26,333 bases of DNA from IMG/VR virus record IMGVR_UViG_3300022594_000025, positions 1 through 26,333 of that record. The stretch is one strand, 5' to 3'. Shown here piece by piece: positions 1-4,884 of the stretch. Numbering within the stretch: the stretch's first letter is position 1; every line of letters starts with the position of its first letter. The DNA comes from a virus. Position numbers and translations under genes: made by a program. Under the pieces are notes generated by a model, which searched no databases, had not been told where the DNA came from, and saw only the letters and a program-made list of their open reading frames with translations.

Positions 1-71
1 GTAGTGATACTTTAATAGATTTGTTGGGGAAATGCCCTAGAAAAAAACAGTTTTAGAGAGAGGAATTACCA

Positions 72-716
72 ATGTCTTATGATTTTCCAAAAGAAATACC
101 ACCGCCATTGACCTATGAGATGGAGTTTGATGTTTGCCTAAGAGGTGACGAAACAATCAGCCTAGCCCGCCAACTATTCGGTAGCCGATTTGGTTGGGGT
201 GGATGGGGAGAAGTTAGCCGTGCTTGGCTTGGGGAGGCGCTAATCCTGATTAACGATTACCGCCAAACTCATTTGGGCAGAGGTGAAAAGGCTACCGCTA
301 CCCGATTGGAAAAAGCAATCCAATCCCAATACAAGGATAAGACGAATTGGTATAACCGCCGCAGAAACGAGGTTATCCAATCATTGCGCCAATACGCCAA
401 CTATGAACCCGATACCAATCAGAATGCCGATTGGGAACTAGGGGATAATTATGGGAGTGTCTGTATCAACTTTTTGGGCGGTGAGAGTTATGGGGTGCAG
501 ATTAAATTGACCCTAGAGGACAATAAGCCAAAGGTGACCTATTCCATCGTGTTTGGGGAATTTCCGTCAAACAGCATTGAGGAGTTGGCAGAGGCGCTAA
601 AACCACAAGTGTTGGAAAGACGTGCCATTCGCATTGAGAAGATGACCGAGCGCCGTGAAAAGGCTATTGCTATCTTGACCGAAGATGGTATCTCATTGAC
701 CGAGGAGGTGGCGTAA
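72..716 (+). CDS. Hypothetical protein, 214 aa
   Basis: The largest gene of the rightward block. I do not recognise a family. The protein is soluble-looking and mixed in charge, has a glycine/tryptophan-rich patch near residues 37-50 (FGWGGWGEV), and ends in an Arg/Lys/Glu-rich helix (about 180-205), so nucleic-acid or protein binding is possible but unproven. A purine-rich AGAGAGG element lies upstream of the ATG. The stop codon overlaps the ATG of the next gene (TAATG), which indicates translational coupling. Upstream (positions 1-71) is a leader with a CCCTAG motif that recurs in the leaders at 1190-1195 and 2141-2146. Confidence 0.8.
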   Translation: MSYDFPKEIPPPLTYEMEFDVCLRGDETISLARQLFGSRFGWGGWGEVSRAWLGEALILINDYRQTHLGRGEKATATRLEKAIQSQYKDKTNWYNRRRNEVIQSLRQYANYEPDTNQNADWELGDNYGSVCINFLGGESYGVQIKLTLEDNKPKVTYSIVFGEFPSNSIEELAEALKPQVLERRAIRIEKMTERREKAIAILTEDGISLTEEVA

Positions 717-868
717 TGCGAGTGAATTGGAACCGAGCGTATGCGTGGTCAGGTATCGTAGGCGTAGCCTGTGGTATCAGCGCCCATAACTGGTGGGGAG
801 TGTTTTGGGGCTTTTGGGTCACTATTAGTCTGATTGTTCTCATTGCGGATGTTGCGGAGTTGGACTAA
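716..868 (+). CDS. Small membrane protein, 50 aa
   Basis: A short ORF joined at both ends by TAATG overlaps, to the gene before at 716 and the gene after at 868, which strongly supports translation. The peptide has a short basic start (MRVNWNR), a tryptophan-rich hydrophobic stretch that could form one or two membrane passes (about residues 13-45), and an acidic end (ADVAELD). Function unknown. Small membrane proteins in early phage blocks often act on host envelope or exclusion functions, but nothing here shows that directly. Confidence 0.7.
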   Translation: MRVNWNRAYAWSGIVGVACGISAHNWWGVFWGFWVTISLIVLIADVAELD

Positions 869-1104
869 TGACTACTAAATCACTAGAGATTGTAGGTTAT
901 TTCTCCTACGATTGCCAAACTGATGGCTACTGTACCTACGGATGTGGAAAGCGCCCCAATACGATTTGTGCTGGGTGCGCCGACCACGCCCAATGGTTAG
1001 AACCCGACACCGTGCCAACCAACCTACACCCCCTTTACGAGCGTGAGGATGGTCAGCCTGTAGATGTTTGCGACAATTGCGGGGAGGTATTTCCATACTT
1101 TTAG
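868..1104 (+). CDS. Cysteine-rich zinc-binding-like protein, 78 aa
   Basis: Translationally coupled to the preceding gene through TAATG. The protein holds eight cysteines in paired arrangement, including CTYGC near the N-terminus, CAGC in the middle and CDNC near the C-terminus, plus His residues between them. This suggests one or two zinc ribbons or treble-clef knuckles. No catalytic motif is visible. It is the last gene of the first rightward block and is followed by a 107-nt non-coding leader. Confidence 0.75.
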   Translation: MTTKSLEIVGYFSYDCQTDGYCTYGCGKRPNTICAGCADHAQWLEPDTVPTNLHPLYEREDGQPVDVCDNCGEVFPYF

Positions 1105-1117
1105 TATAGGAAAACTC

Positions 1118-1158
1118 TTATGAGTTTCTTATGTTGAGTTTATGTTGTTCTTATGTTG
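1118..1158 (+). repeat. Four 11-bp-phased iterons (TTATGTTG type)
   Basis: TTATGTTG occurs at 1129-1136, 1140-1147 and 1151-1158, exactly 11 bp apart. A degenerate fourth copy (TTATGAGT) at 1118-1125 keeps the same 11-bp phase. The copies would lie on one face of the helix. The stretch is AT-rich and non-coding, between two rightward gene blocks, and begins with a 6-bp inverted repeat (AAACTC/GAGTTT, 1112-1127). This is the architecture of a cooperative protein-binding array: an operator, or an iteron-type replication origin. Confidence 0.6.
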
Positions 1159-1176
1159 ATGTAGTTAGATGTAATC

Positions 1177-1196
1177 ACTAGGGAACAAGCCCTAGT
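1177..1196 (+). promoter_or_regulatory. Leader hairpin ahead of the 1212 gene
   Basis: A perfect 7-bp inverted repeat, ACTAGGG (1177-1183) and CCCTAGT (1190-1196), with a 6-nt loop. It lies 15 nt before the ATG at 1212, and a strong Shine-Dalgarno-like AGAAAGG follows it. There is no U-tract, so a simple intrinsic terminator is unlikely. A related CCCTAG/CTAGGG hairpin is in the leader at 2141-2157. Confidence 0.5.
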
Positions 1197-1211
1197 AGAG
1201 AAAGGAAAAAG

Positions 1212-1385
1212 ATGAGTAATACCAAACAGATTGAGGCATTGTTAAAGATGGAGAAGTCTCTAGCCGAGGCAGTCAAGCAGTTGGACTACCTAAGCAACCC
1301 AATGGAGATTTACTCACAGATTGAGACTATCCAAGAAGTCACAGAGGCTTACAAAGAGGCTCTAGGCGATTTGCTAGTCAAGTAG
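1212..1385 (+). CDS. Small helical protein, 57 aa
   Basis: This gene has a clear ribosome-binding site (AGAAAGG about 9 nt before ATG) and ends at a TAG directly before the hairpin leader of the next block. The peptide is rich in Glu, Lys, Leu and Ile and is predicted to be mainly alpha-helical with possible coiled-coil character (heptad-like Leu/Ile spacing through residues 7-30 and 35-55). No family recognised. It is a monocistronic unit between two leaders. Confidence 0.65.
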   Translation: MSNTKQIEALLKMEKSLAEAVKQLDYLSNPMEIYSQIETIQEVTEAYKEALGDLLVK

Positions 1386-1390
1386 TAGTG

Positions 1391-1446
1391 CCACCGTTGA
1401 TAGCGGTGGTGGATACCCGAAAGCCCCCCTTGCGGGTATCCACCAC
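1391..1446 (+). promoter_or_regulatory. Two overlapping leader hairpins (switch-like)
   Basis: A small hairpin (CCACCG 1391-1396 with CGGTGG 1404-1409) overlaps the 5' arm of a strong 14-bp perfect hairpin (1406-1419 with 1433-1446, 13-nt C-rich loop). The two cannot form completely at once because they share 1406-1409. They start 6 nt after the stop codon at 1385 and lie upstream of the 1491 ATG. There is no U-tract after the large stem. It could be an attenuator-like switch, an RNA-protein site or a processing element. The same two-hairpin layout recurs at 2141-2202. Confidence 0.55.
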
Positions 1447-1490
1447 TCTTATCAAGTAGATGAGAGTATTTAAGTAGAGAGAGATTGAAG

Positions 1491-1649
1491 ATGGGAAAAG
1501 ATACAGACGGTACTAATTGGATGACGGTTAGGTTTATCGCAGAGGTGGATGTTATCGCTGATGACGTTGAGGATGCGATTTTCCACGCCCGACTCACGTT
1601 GGCTGATTACGATTTCACGGACTGTTACGCCGAAGTTGTGGAGGACTAA
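1491..1649 (+). CDS. Small acidic alpha/beta protein, 52 aa
   Basis: This is the first gene of the third rightward block, preceded by the purine-rich context GAGAGAGATTGAAG-ATG that is nearly repeated before the 2242 gene. The protein is acidic, with a beta-strand-like TVRFIAEVDV segment followed by an acidic helix (ADDVEDAIFHA). The same strand/acidic-helix pattern is seen in the genes at 1806, 2242 and 2418, so it may be one of a set of diverged paralogs. Its stop overlaps the next ATG (TAATG). Function unknown. Confidence 0.65.
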   Translation: MGKDTDGTNWMTVRFIAEVDVIADDVEDAIFHARLTLADYDFTDCYAEVVED

Positions 1650-1813
1650 TGGATATGTGGAAGAAATACACCTACGTTTGCGACCCTGATAGTTGCGACA
1701 CCTTGACGGAGATAACAAGCAAGACTGAGCCTAAGCACACCTTGTGTAGCGTTTGTGGCAAGTTCTTTGCGACCGTGGTATCCATCGAGGATGCGGGGGT
1801 AGACAATGAGTAA
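1649..1813 (+). CDS. Small zinc-ribbon-like protein, 54 aa
   Basis: Coupled by TAATG to the gene before and overlapping the gene after by 8 nt. It contains C-x4-C (CDPDSC, residues 11-16) and C-x2-C (CSVC, residues 33-36) with a histidine nearby, a typical spacing for a structural zinc ribbon, followed by an acidic C-terminus. No enzymatic motif. It could be an adaptor or transcription-modulating protein, but the sequence gives only the metal-binding hint. Confidence 0.65.
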   Translation: MDMWKKYTYVCDPDSCDTLTEITSKTEPKHTLCSVCGKFFATVVSIEDAGVDNE

Positions 1814-1952
1814 GCACAAGGCAGAGTTCAGCGTATCGGTTGAGTGGTGGGGTGAGGTCAGCGACATAGAAGCCATTACAGGCGCTATAGCGGATGCCCT
1901 AGCCCGCACGACAGACGGATACAGCATCCAAGAGCAGGTAGAGGTAAGATGA
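1806..1952 (+). CDS. Small alpha/beta protein, 48 aa
   Basis: The ATG lies inside the end of the preceding gene and the stop overlaps the next ATG by 4 nt (ATGA), so it belongs to a coupled cluster. The protein has a strand-like FSVSVEWWGEV segment followed by an acidic/alanine helix (DIEAITGAIADALA). This matches the pattern of the neighbours at 1491, 2242 and 2418. Function unknown. Confidence 0.6.
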   Translation: MSKHKAEFSVSVEWWGEVSDIEAITGAIADALARTTDGYSIQEQVEVR

Positions 1953-2131
1953 GTAGCACGGACATTAGATACCTGTTGCGTGGGATTGGCGTGGCGCTGG
2001 GATTGCTGGTAGGCTATCTGATTGCCAAGCACGACCTACAACACCCGACATTGGGGCATCCTAGTAGCCCTATGCCTGTAGTAGCCCCTGTTGCCATCAT
2101 TGCGCTAGTATTGAGATTGACTAGGAAGTAG
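1949..2131 (+). CDS. Small two-pass membrane protein, 60 aa
   Basis: Overlaps the preceding gene by 4 nt (ATGA) and has an AGAGGTAAG element just upstream of its ATG. Two hydrophobic segments are evident: about residues 10-26 (GIGVALGLLVGYLIA) and 43-56 (PVVAPVAIIALVL). A His/Pro-rich loop lies between them and the C-terminus is basic (RLTRK). Probably inner-membrane; function unknown. It is the last gene of its block and is followed by the paired-hairpin leader. Confidence 0.7.
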   Translation: MSSTDIRYLLRGIGVALGLLVGYLIAKHDLQHPTLGHPSSPMPVVAPVAIIALVLRLTRK

Positions 2132-2140
2132 TAAGCAGTA

Positions 2141-2202
2141 CCCTAGCGATGCTAGGGATGGCGGTACGGGTTGTACCCTCTTTCCGACCCGTACCCCCAT
2201 CC
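2141..2202 (+). promoter_or_regulatory. Two overlapping leader hairpins, second copy of the layout
   Basis: A small hairpin (CCCTAG 2141-2146 with CTAGGG 2152-2157) is followed by, and overlaps by 2 nt, a large stem-loop: 2156-2171 pairs with 2187-2202, 16 bp with a single C-C mismatch and a 15-nt loop. Downstream runs CAAGTAGGAGA and then GAGAGAGATTAAAG before the 2242 ATG, closely matching the sequence after the hairpins at 1391-1446. There is no U-tract. Position and order mirror the first copy although the stem sequences differ, so the structure appears to be what is conserved. Confidence 0.55.
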
Positions 2203-2241
2203 GTAGTATCCAAGTAGGAGATTACGAGAGAGAGATTAAAG

Positions 2242-2418
2242 ATGAGTAATTACGCAGTTAGAGTTGTGGTGGAATACACCGCAGAAGCATTTGACCGCAA
2301 GCGAGCCGAGGAAAAGATTGGCAAGTATGTGGAGGAGTGGGCTAAGCACGACAGCGAGGCTGGAATTATGTGGGATGATGTGGAGTGGTTAGTCACGCCA
2401 CTAGGCGAGGAGAACTGA
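2242..2418 (+). CDS. Small acidic alpha/beta protein, 58 aa
   Basis: First gene of the fourth rightward block, starting after the paired-hairpin leader. It has a strand-like YAVRVVVEYTAEA segment followed by a charged helix (DRKRAEEKIGKYVEEW), resembling the genes at 1491, 1806 and 2418. Its TGA overlaps the next ATG (ATGA). No family recognised. Confidence 0.65.
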   Translation: MSNYAVRVVVEYTAEAFDRKRAEEKIGKYVEEWAKHDSEAGIMWDDVEWLVTPLGEEN

Positions 2419-2573
2419 TGACCGAGTGGTTCAGGAACTACGGAGTGACCTTTACTGTAGAAGCAGAGACAGAGGAACAAGCCGAGGAATTGCTGGATGC
2501 TATCGCCGTTGAGGAGATGGGCAAGTCACTTTTCCGTGATGCTTGGGCTGGGGACATTGAGGCGATTAACTAA
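2418..2573 (+). CDS. Small acidic alpha/beta protein, 51 aa
   Basis: I chose the ATG at 2418, which overlaps the preceding TGA (ATGA coupling), over an in-frame ATG at 2385 inside the upstream gene. The protein has a strand-like VTFTVEAET segment followed by a very acidic helix (EEQAEELLDAIAVEEM), the same pattern as its neighbours. The stop overlaps the next ATG (TAATG). Function unknown; such small acidic proteins could be DNA mimics or host-factor inhibitors, but that is speculation. Confidence 0.65.
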   Translation: MTEWFRNYGVTFTVEAETEEQAEELLDAIAVEEMGKSLFRDAWAGDIEAIN

Positions 2574-2746
2574 TGGATTTTCTAGGTTCGTTGTATCTCG
2601 ACCGCACCAATGGCGCTTACAAGGCAATCATTGACGGCGGGCATTACGAAGTGTGTGGCTACGGCGCAACACGACAGGAAGCCCTGCTAGATGTGCTACA
2701 AGCCTATGACGAGCAGATGGAAGCCTTTGGAGAGCAGATGGTTTAG
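2573..2746 (+). CDS. Hypothetical protein, 57 aa
   Basis: Last gene of the rightward arm, coupled by TAATG. The N-terminal half suggests beta strands (SLYLDRTNGAYKAIIDGG); the C-terminal half is an acidic helix (RQEALLDVLQAYDEQMEAF). The last 4 nt overlap the 3' end of the leftward WhiB-like gene, with no terminator-like hairpin between the converging transcripts. No family recognised. Confidence 0.6.
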   Translation: MDFLGSLYLDRTNGAYKAIIDGGHYEVCGYGATRQEALLDVLQAYDEQMEAFGEQMV

Positions 2747-3126
2747 ATAGAGATTTGCTTACGCTTGCGATAGCGAGCAACTCTGACCTTAGCGTTAGCG
2801 TTGTAAGCATCCACGCAAGGCTGGCAGAAGTTATGGAATGGGTCTTTGGCTCGCTGACGGCGATGCCAAGCCCATCCCTTTTCTGTTCCGTGTTCAGGCG
2901 ATTTACGATTGGGCGCTTGATACCCAAGTGATACCGCAACAATGCGGAGTTGGTGATAGTCCAAGCCAGCCCACACGCCCCACGCCTCTTGATGTTCTAA
3001 TGCCCATTGGAGGCAATCAGAGCGTATGGGACAGCCTAGACAAATGCGTTTCGCATCTTGGATGTGGCGGTCGCTAAACATAACCTCGGTCTTACCGATA
3101 CATTTAGCAAGCCCCCAATCAGCCAT
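2743..3126 (-). CDS. WhiB-family transcriptional regulator with extra C-terminal CxxC tail
   Basis: The protein has the WhiB signature: Cys9, then C-x2-C at 29/32 and Cys38 (four ligands for a [4Fe-4S] cluster), followed by a WhiB-like turn GVWAG (50-54). WhiB proteins occur only in Actinobacteria and their phages; they bind the primary sigma factor and modulate transcription, and phage copies such as WhiB of mycobacteriophage TM4 interfere with host WhiB2. After the core comes an unusual extension: HGT at 79-81, a WHRR segment, a second C-x2-C (101/104) and a basic tail (RVARYRKRKQ) that could contact DNA. Together these resemble a WhiB fused to a small zinc-binding module. The stop overlaps the converging rightward gene; the start abuts the ssb gene, with its first base also the last of the ssb stop. 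Confidence 0.85.
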   Translation of the reverse strand: MADWGLAKCIGKTEVMFSDRHIQDAKRICLGCPIRSDCLQWALEHQEAWGVWAGLDYHQLRIVAVSLGYQAPNRKSPEHGTEKGWAWHRRQRAKDPFHNFCQPCVDAYNANAKVRVARYRKRKQISI

Positions 3127-3491
3127 TAGAAGTCGGGTTCTACTGACTTCTTAGCCCCGCTAGGTGCGGTCTTGGTGACTACAGCAGTTGCCCAGCGTAG
3201 GTCAGGTCCAGCGTTGTTAGCCGTGAGTACTACCTTTTCACGCTTTACGCCGTCCTTCTCGAAACGGTCTTGCGTGATGTAGCCTTCCACGAAGACACGA
3301 GCGCCCTTCTCCACTGATGCGGCGAAGTTCTCAGCGAGTGAACCCCAAGCCGAGCAGTCAAAGTACGAAGTGTATTCCTCTTCACCCTTTTTGCTGGATA
3401 CGGCTACAGAAAAACTAGCAACCGCAATGCCGTTGTTCGTGAAACGTAGTGTCGGGGTGTCTACCAGATTACCCGTAATTGATGTGCTCAT
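3126..3491 (-). CDS. ssb: Single-stranded DNA-binding protein
   Basis: 121 aa OB-fold SSB: SITGNLVDTPTLRFTNNG, then the FSVAVSS strand, the aromatic DNA-contact region (YTSYFDCSAWGSLAENF), and VEKGARVFVEGYI. This matches the bacterial SSB core. The tail ends in EPDF, a short acidic-hydrophobic tip similar to the partner-binding tip of bacterial SSBs. I chose ATG 3491 because AAGAAGGATG precedes it; an upstream in-frame ATG at 3524 would add 11 residues over a hairpin. It coats ssDNA during replication and pairs naturally with the ERF annealing protein. A perfect 14-bp palindrome lies about 48 nt upstream. Confidence 0.93.
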   Translation of the reverse strand: MSTSITGNLVDTPTLRFTNNGIAVASFSVAVSSKKGEEEYTSYFDCSAWGSLAENFAASVEKGARVFVEGYITQDRFEKDGVKREKVVLTANNAGPDLRWATAVVTKTAPSGAKKSVEPDF

Positions 3492-3538
3492 ATTTTCATC
3501 CTTCTTTACTTTGCCTTGTGGCAAGATAAGACTACACC

Positions 3539-3552
3539 ATTGTAATTACAAT
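3539..3552. promoter_or_regulatory. 14-bp perfect palindrome upstream of ssb (operator/-10 candidate)
   Basis: ATTGTAATTACAAT is its own reverse complement. On the leftward strand it contains TACAAT, a good -10-like hexamer, about 48 nt before the ssb ATG; I see no convincing -35. A 5-bp hairpin (TTGCC/GGCAA, 3511-3524) lies between it and the start. Likely an operator or promoter element controlling ssb and the WhiB-like gene, possibly by autoregulation. Confidence 0.45.
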
Positions 3553-3574
3553 AGCAAGTTTTTAATGGATAAAC

Positions 3575-3913
3575 TTATAGACCCGTTTTGCCCAGCATCG
3601 TGACCCATTGTTCAAGGGTCATCACCACGTAGGCATCCTTAGCGGATTTCTGACGGCGCTTAATAATGCTCACGCCAAAGGGTTTTTTGGCGTTTCTAGC
3701 CTCCACGAGAGCCTCTTCCACAATGGTGGATAGGGTTATCTTGGCAAGGTTTTTACACTCGATAGCGTACTCAGCCAGCCCATTGATATCGCCTTTGTCC
3801 TCGGTAGCACCAGCGCCGTAGCGCCTTTCTACCTGTGGGTAGCCACGTTCATTGAAGTACTTGGCAACATCCCGTTCCCATTGCGAACCTTTGGCTTTCT
3901 GTGGTGTAGTCAT
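3575..3913 (-). CDS. PD-(D/E)XK nuclease, Holliday-junction-resolvase (Hjc)-like
   Basis: 112 aa from the ATG at 3913. The motif series E13 (GSQWERDVA), GDIN with D42, and IECK with E52/K54 is the PD-(D/E)XK active-site layout of Hjc-type resolvases and related small nucleases. R30/R31 (VERRYGAG) sit where Hjc-like proteins carry conserved basic residues. Probable role: cleaving branched recombination or replication intermediates, in line with the ERF and SSB genes. An in-frame ATG at 3928 would add five residues, but 3913 lies within an inverted repeat (TGGTGTA/TACACCA, 3902-3919) directly below tandem repeats, which suggests a short or absent leader. Confidence 0.75.
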   Translation of the reverse strand: MTTPQKAKGSQWERDVAKYFNERGYPQVERRYGAGATEDKGDINGLAEYAIECKNLAKITLSTIVEEALVEARNAKKPFGVSIIKRRQKSAKDAYVVMTLEQWVTMLGKTGL

Positions 3914-3929
3914 ACACCAAGCATACACT

Positions 3930-3975
3930 AAGGCTACACTTTCGGGAGTGTTAAGGCTACACTTTCGGGAATGTT
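3930..3975 (-). repeat. Two tandem 23-bp repeats with internal dyads (operator candidate)
   Basis: Positions 3930-3952 and 3953-3975 are adjacent 23-bp direct repeats differing at one base (3948 versus 3971). Each contains a dyad, ACACT-N6-AGTGT, perfect at 3936-3951 and with one altered base at 3959-3974. The array lies 17 nt upstream of the ATG at 3913, where the promoter of the Hjc-like gene should be. Two adjacent identical dyads of this length are typical of cooperative repressor or activator sites. Confidence 0.6.
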
Positions 3976-3991
3976 AAGCAGGGAAAATTAG

Positions 3992-4081
3992 TTATTCCTG
4001 CTCTTCCAGCAACACGCCCATAATGAAGTAGGCGGTGCCTACAAGCCCCAGCAGGGGGATAAACGCTAGTAATCCAATCAT
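3992..4081 (-). CDS. Tiny membrane protein, 29 aa
   Basis: Too short for usual gene finders but supported by context: its ATG overlaps the TGA of the 32-aa gene upstream (ATGA), and GAGG lies about 8 nt before the start. The peptide is almost one membrane helix (GLLAFIPLLGLVGTAYFIMGVLL) followed by an acidic end (EEQE). Function unknown. Confidence 0.5.
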   Translation of the reverse strand: MIGLLAFIPLLGLVGTAYFIMGVLLEEQE

Positions 4082-4176
4082 TGGCAAGCCTCGCAGTACT
4101 CTGGGTTTTCAAGGGAACAGGCGAGCACTTCCTCTGGGGTAAGGGTCACGCCGTTGGTGAAGTCGATTTCGTTCAT
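4078..4176 (-). CDS. Small hypothetical protein, 32 aa
   Basis: A short ORF coupled to the tiny membrane protein by a 4-nt ATGA overlap. Three cysteines fall in the last third (including CEAC near the end), which may form a metal site. There is no clear Shine-Dalgarno; instead a TACAAT box lies 9 nt upstream of the ATG, so the message may be leaderless, a common mode in Actinobacteria. Confidence 0.5.
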   Translation of the reverse strand: MNEIDFTNGVTLTPEEVLACSLENPEYCEACQ

Positions 4177-4185
4177 AAGGGAACT

Positions 4186-4191
4186 ATTGTA
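4186..4191 (-). promoter_or_regulatory. -10-like box for a possible leaderless transcript
   Basis: On the leftward strand TACAAT ends 9 nt before the ATG at 4176, so transcription would start within 2-3 nt of the start codon. A weak -35-like CTGACG is 15 bp upstream. Support is modest. Confidence 0.35.
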
Positions 4192-4208
4192 CCACATGCT
4201 ATTTACCG

Positions 4209-4466
4209 TCAGCCTAATTTATTCAATAGTCGTTGAGTAATTTCCAATGTTCCGGCTAGGCTGCTTACAGCCATTTCGTTATCTTCTAGCACAACGTCGA
4301 GGTAGTCCAGTACCTTGATTACGTCGCAGGGCCACTCCACGTAATACTCGCCACAACCGCACCTATCGCAGTGTGGCGATTCTTCCCCTGTCTTATTCCA
4401 CCATTCGTTGCGACCGTCGCTTGCTCGGTGCTTGTCTCGTAGTGCTTTGCGTTCAACGTGGTTCAC
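4209..4466 (-). CDS. Hypothetical protein with zinc-knuckle-like motif, 85 aa
   Basis: The frame is open to a GTG at 4481, but I prefer the GTG at 4466. It overlaps the upstream stop (GTGA) and has GGGAG 6 nt ahead, while the 4481 start has no ribosome site. The N-terminal part is charged (HVERKALRDKHRASDGR), the middle holds CDRCGCG followed by a further Cys (probable metal knuckle), and the C-terminal half is helical and acidic (about residues 50-85). No family recognised. Confidence 0.65.
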   Translation of the reverse strand: MNHVERKALRDKHRASDGRNEWWNKTGEESPHCDRCGCGEYYVEWPCDVIKVLDYLDVVLEDNEMAVSSLAGTLEITQRLLNKLG

Positions 4467-4615
4467 TTGTTTCTCCCACACTTAAAGCGCAGTTTGGCGA
4501 TTAGCCGTTGCCACCTATTCATTGGTCGGTTTGTAATAACGCCAGCCCATACCGGCATACCAATACGAAGTGTTTTGTCGGTTACAGGAAGTAGTTCGTA
4601 ATAGTTGTCGCTCAT
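4463..4615 (-). CDS. Small basic hypothetical protein, 50 aa
   Basis: Coupled at both ends: its ATG overlaps the TGA of the upstream zinc-ribbon gene and its TGA overlaps the GTG of the next. The N-terminus is acidic (MSDNYYELLPVTDK) and the C-terminus strongly basic (RWQRLIAKLRFKCGRNK), so an amphipathic helix or nucleic-acid contact is possible. Function unknown. Confidence 0.55.
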   Translation of the reverse strand: MSDNYYELLPVTDKTLRIGMPVWAGVITNRPMNRWQRLIAKLRFKCGRNK

Positions 4616-4884
4616 AGTTTCTCTCCACACTTCGGGCAGTAGGCATAATGCTCAAACCACTCCTCAACACCATCTAAATCAACGTGCGAAATACCAATGT
4701 GTTGATGGTTGCACTCATCTGTGGGCAGTACGTCAGAAGTGTCACTTGCACCATAATGTGGGCAATACGGTAAATCAACAGGTTTTTCGGGGTTGCGGGG
4801 AATTAAATGCAAACCTATATTATGTTGGCACTTCGGGTCTGTTTCGCTAACGGGTTCGTGCTTCTCAATTAGTTCAGTTGTCAT
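4612..4884 (-). CDS. Hypothetical zinc-ribbon protein, 90 aa
   Basis: Contains scattered Cys/His pairs (CQHN, CPHY, CNHQH) and a terminal CPKCGEK, a classic zinc-ribbon knuckle, so it probably binds one or two zinc ions. AAAGAAAAG precedes the ATG. It overlaps the 4874-5014 gene by 11 nt and the 4463-4615 gene by 4 nt. No enzymatic motif is visible. Confidence 0.7.
   Translation of the reverse strand: MTTELIEKHEPVSETDPKCQHNIGLHLIPRNPEKPVDLPYCPHYGASDTSDVLPTDECNHQHIGISHVDLDGVEEWFEHYAYCPKCGEKL

Noticed and set aside
1406-1446. Simple intrinsic terminator at the 14-bp hairpin
   Set aside because: The stem is strong but no U-tract follows, and the structure is repeated as part of a leader layout at 2141-2202, so I list it as regulatory; Rho-independent termination without U-tract is not excluded.
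1646-2032. Leftward 128-aa ORF in the rightward arm
   Set aside because: It covers three coupled rightward genes with clear starts and shows no domain pattern.
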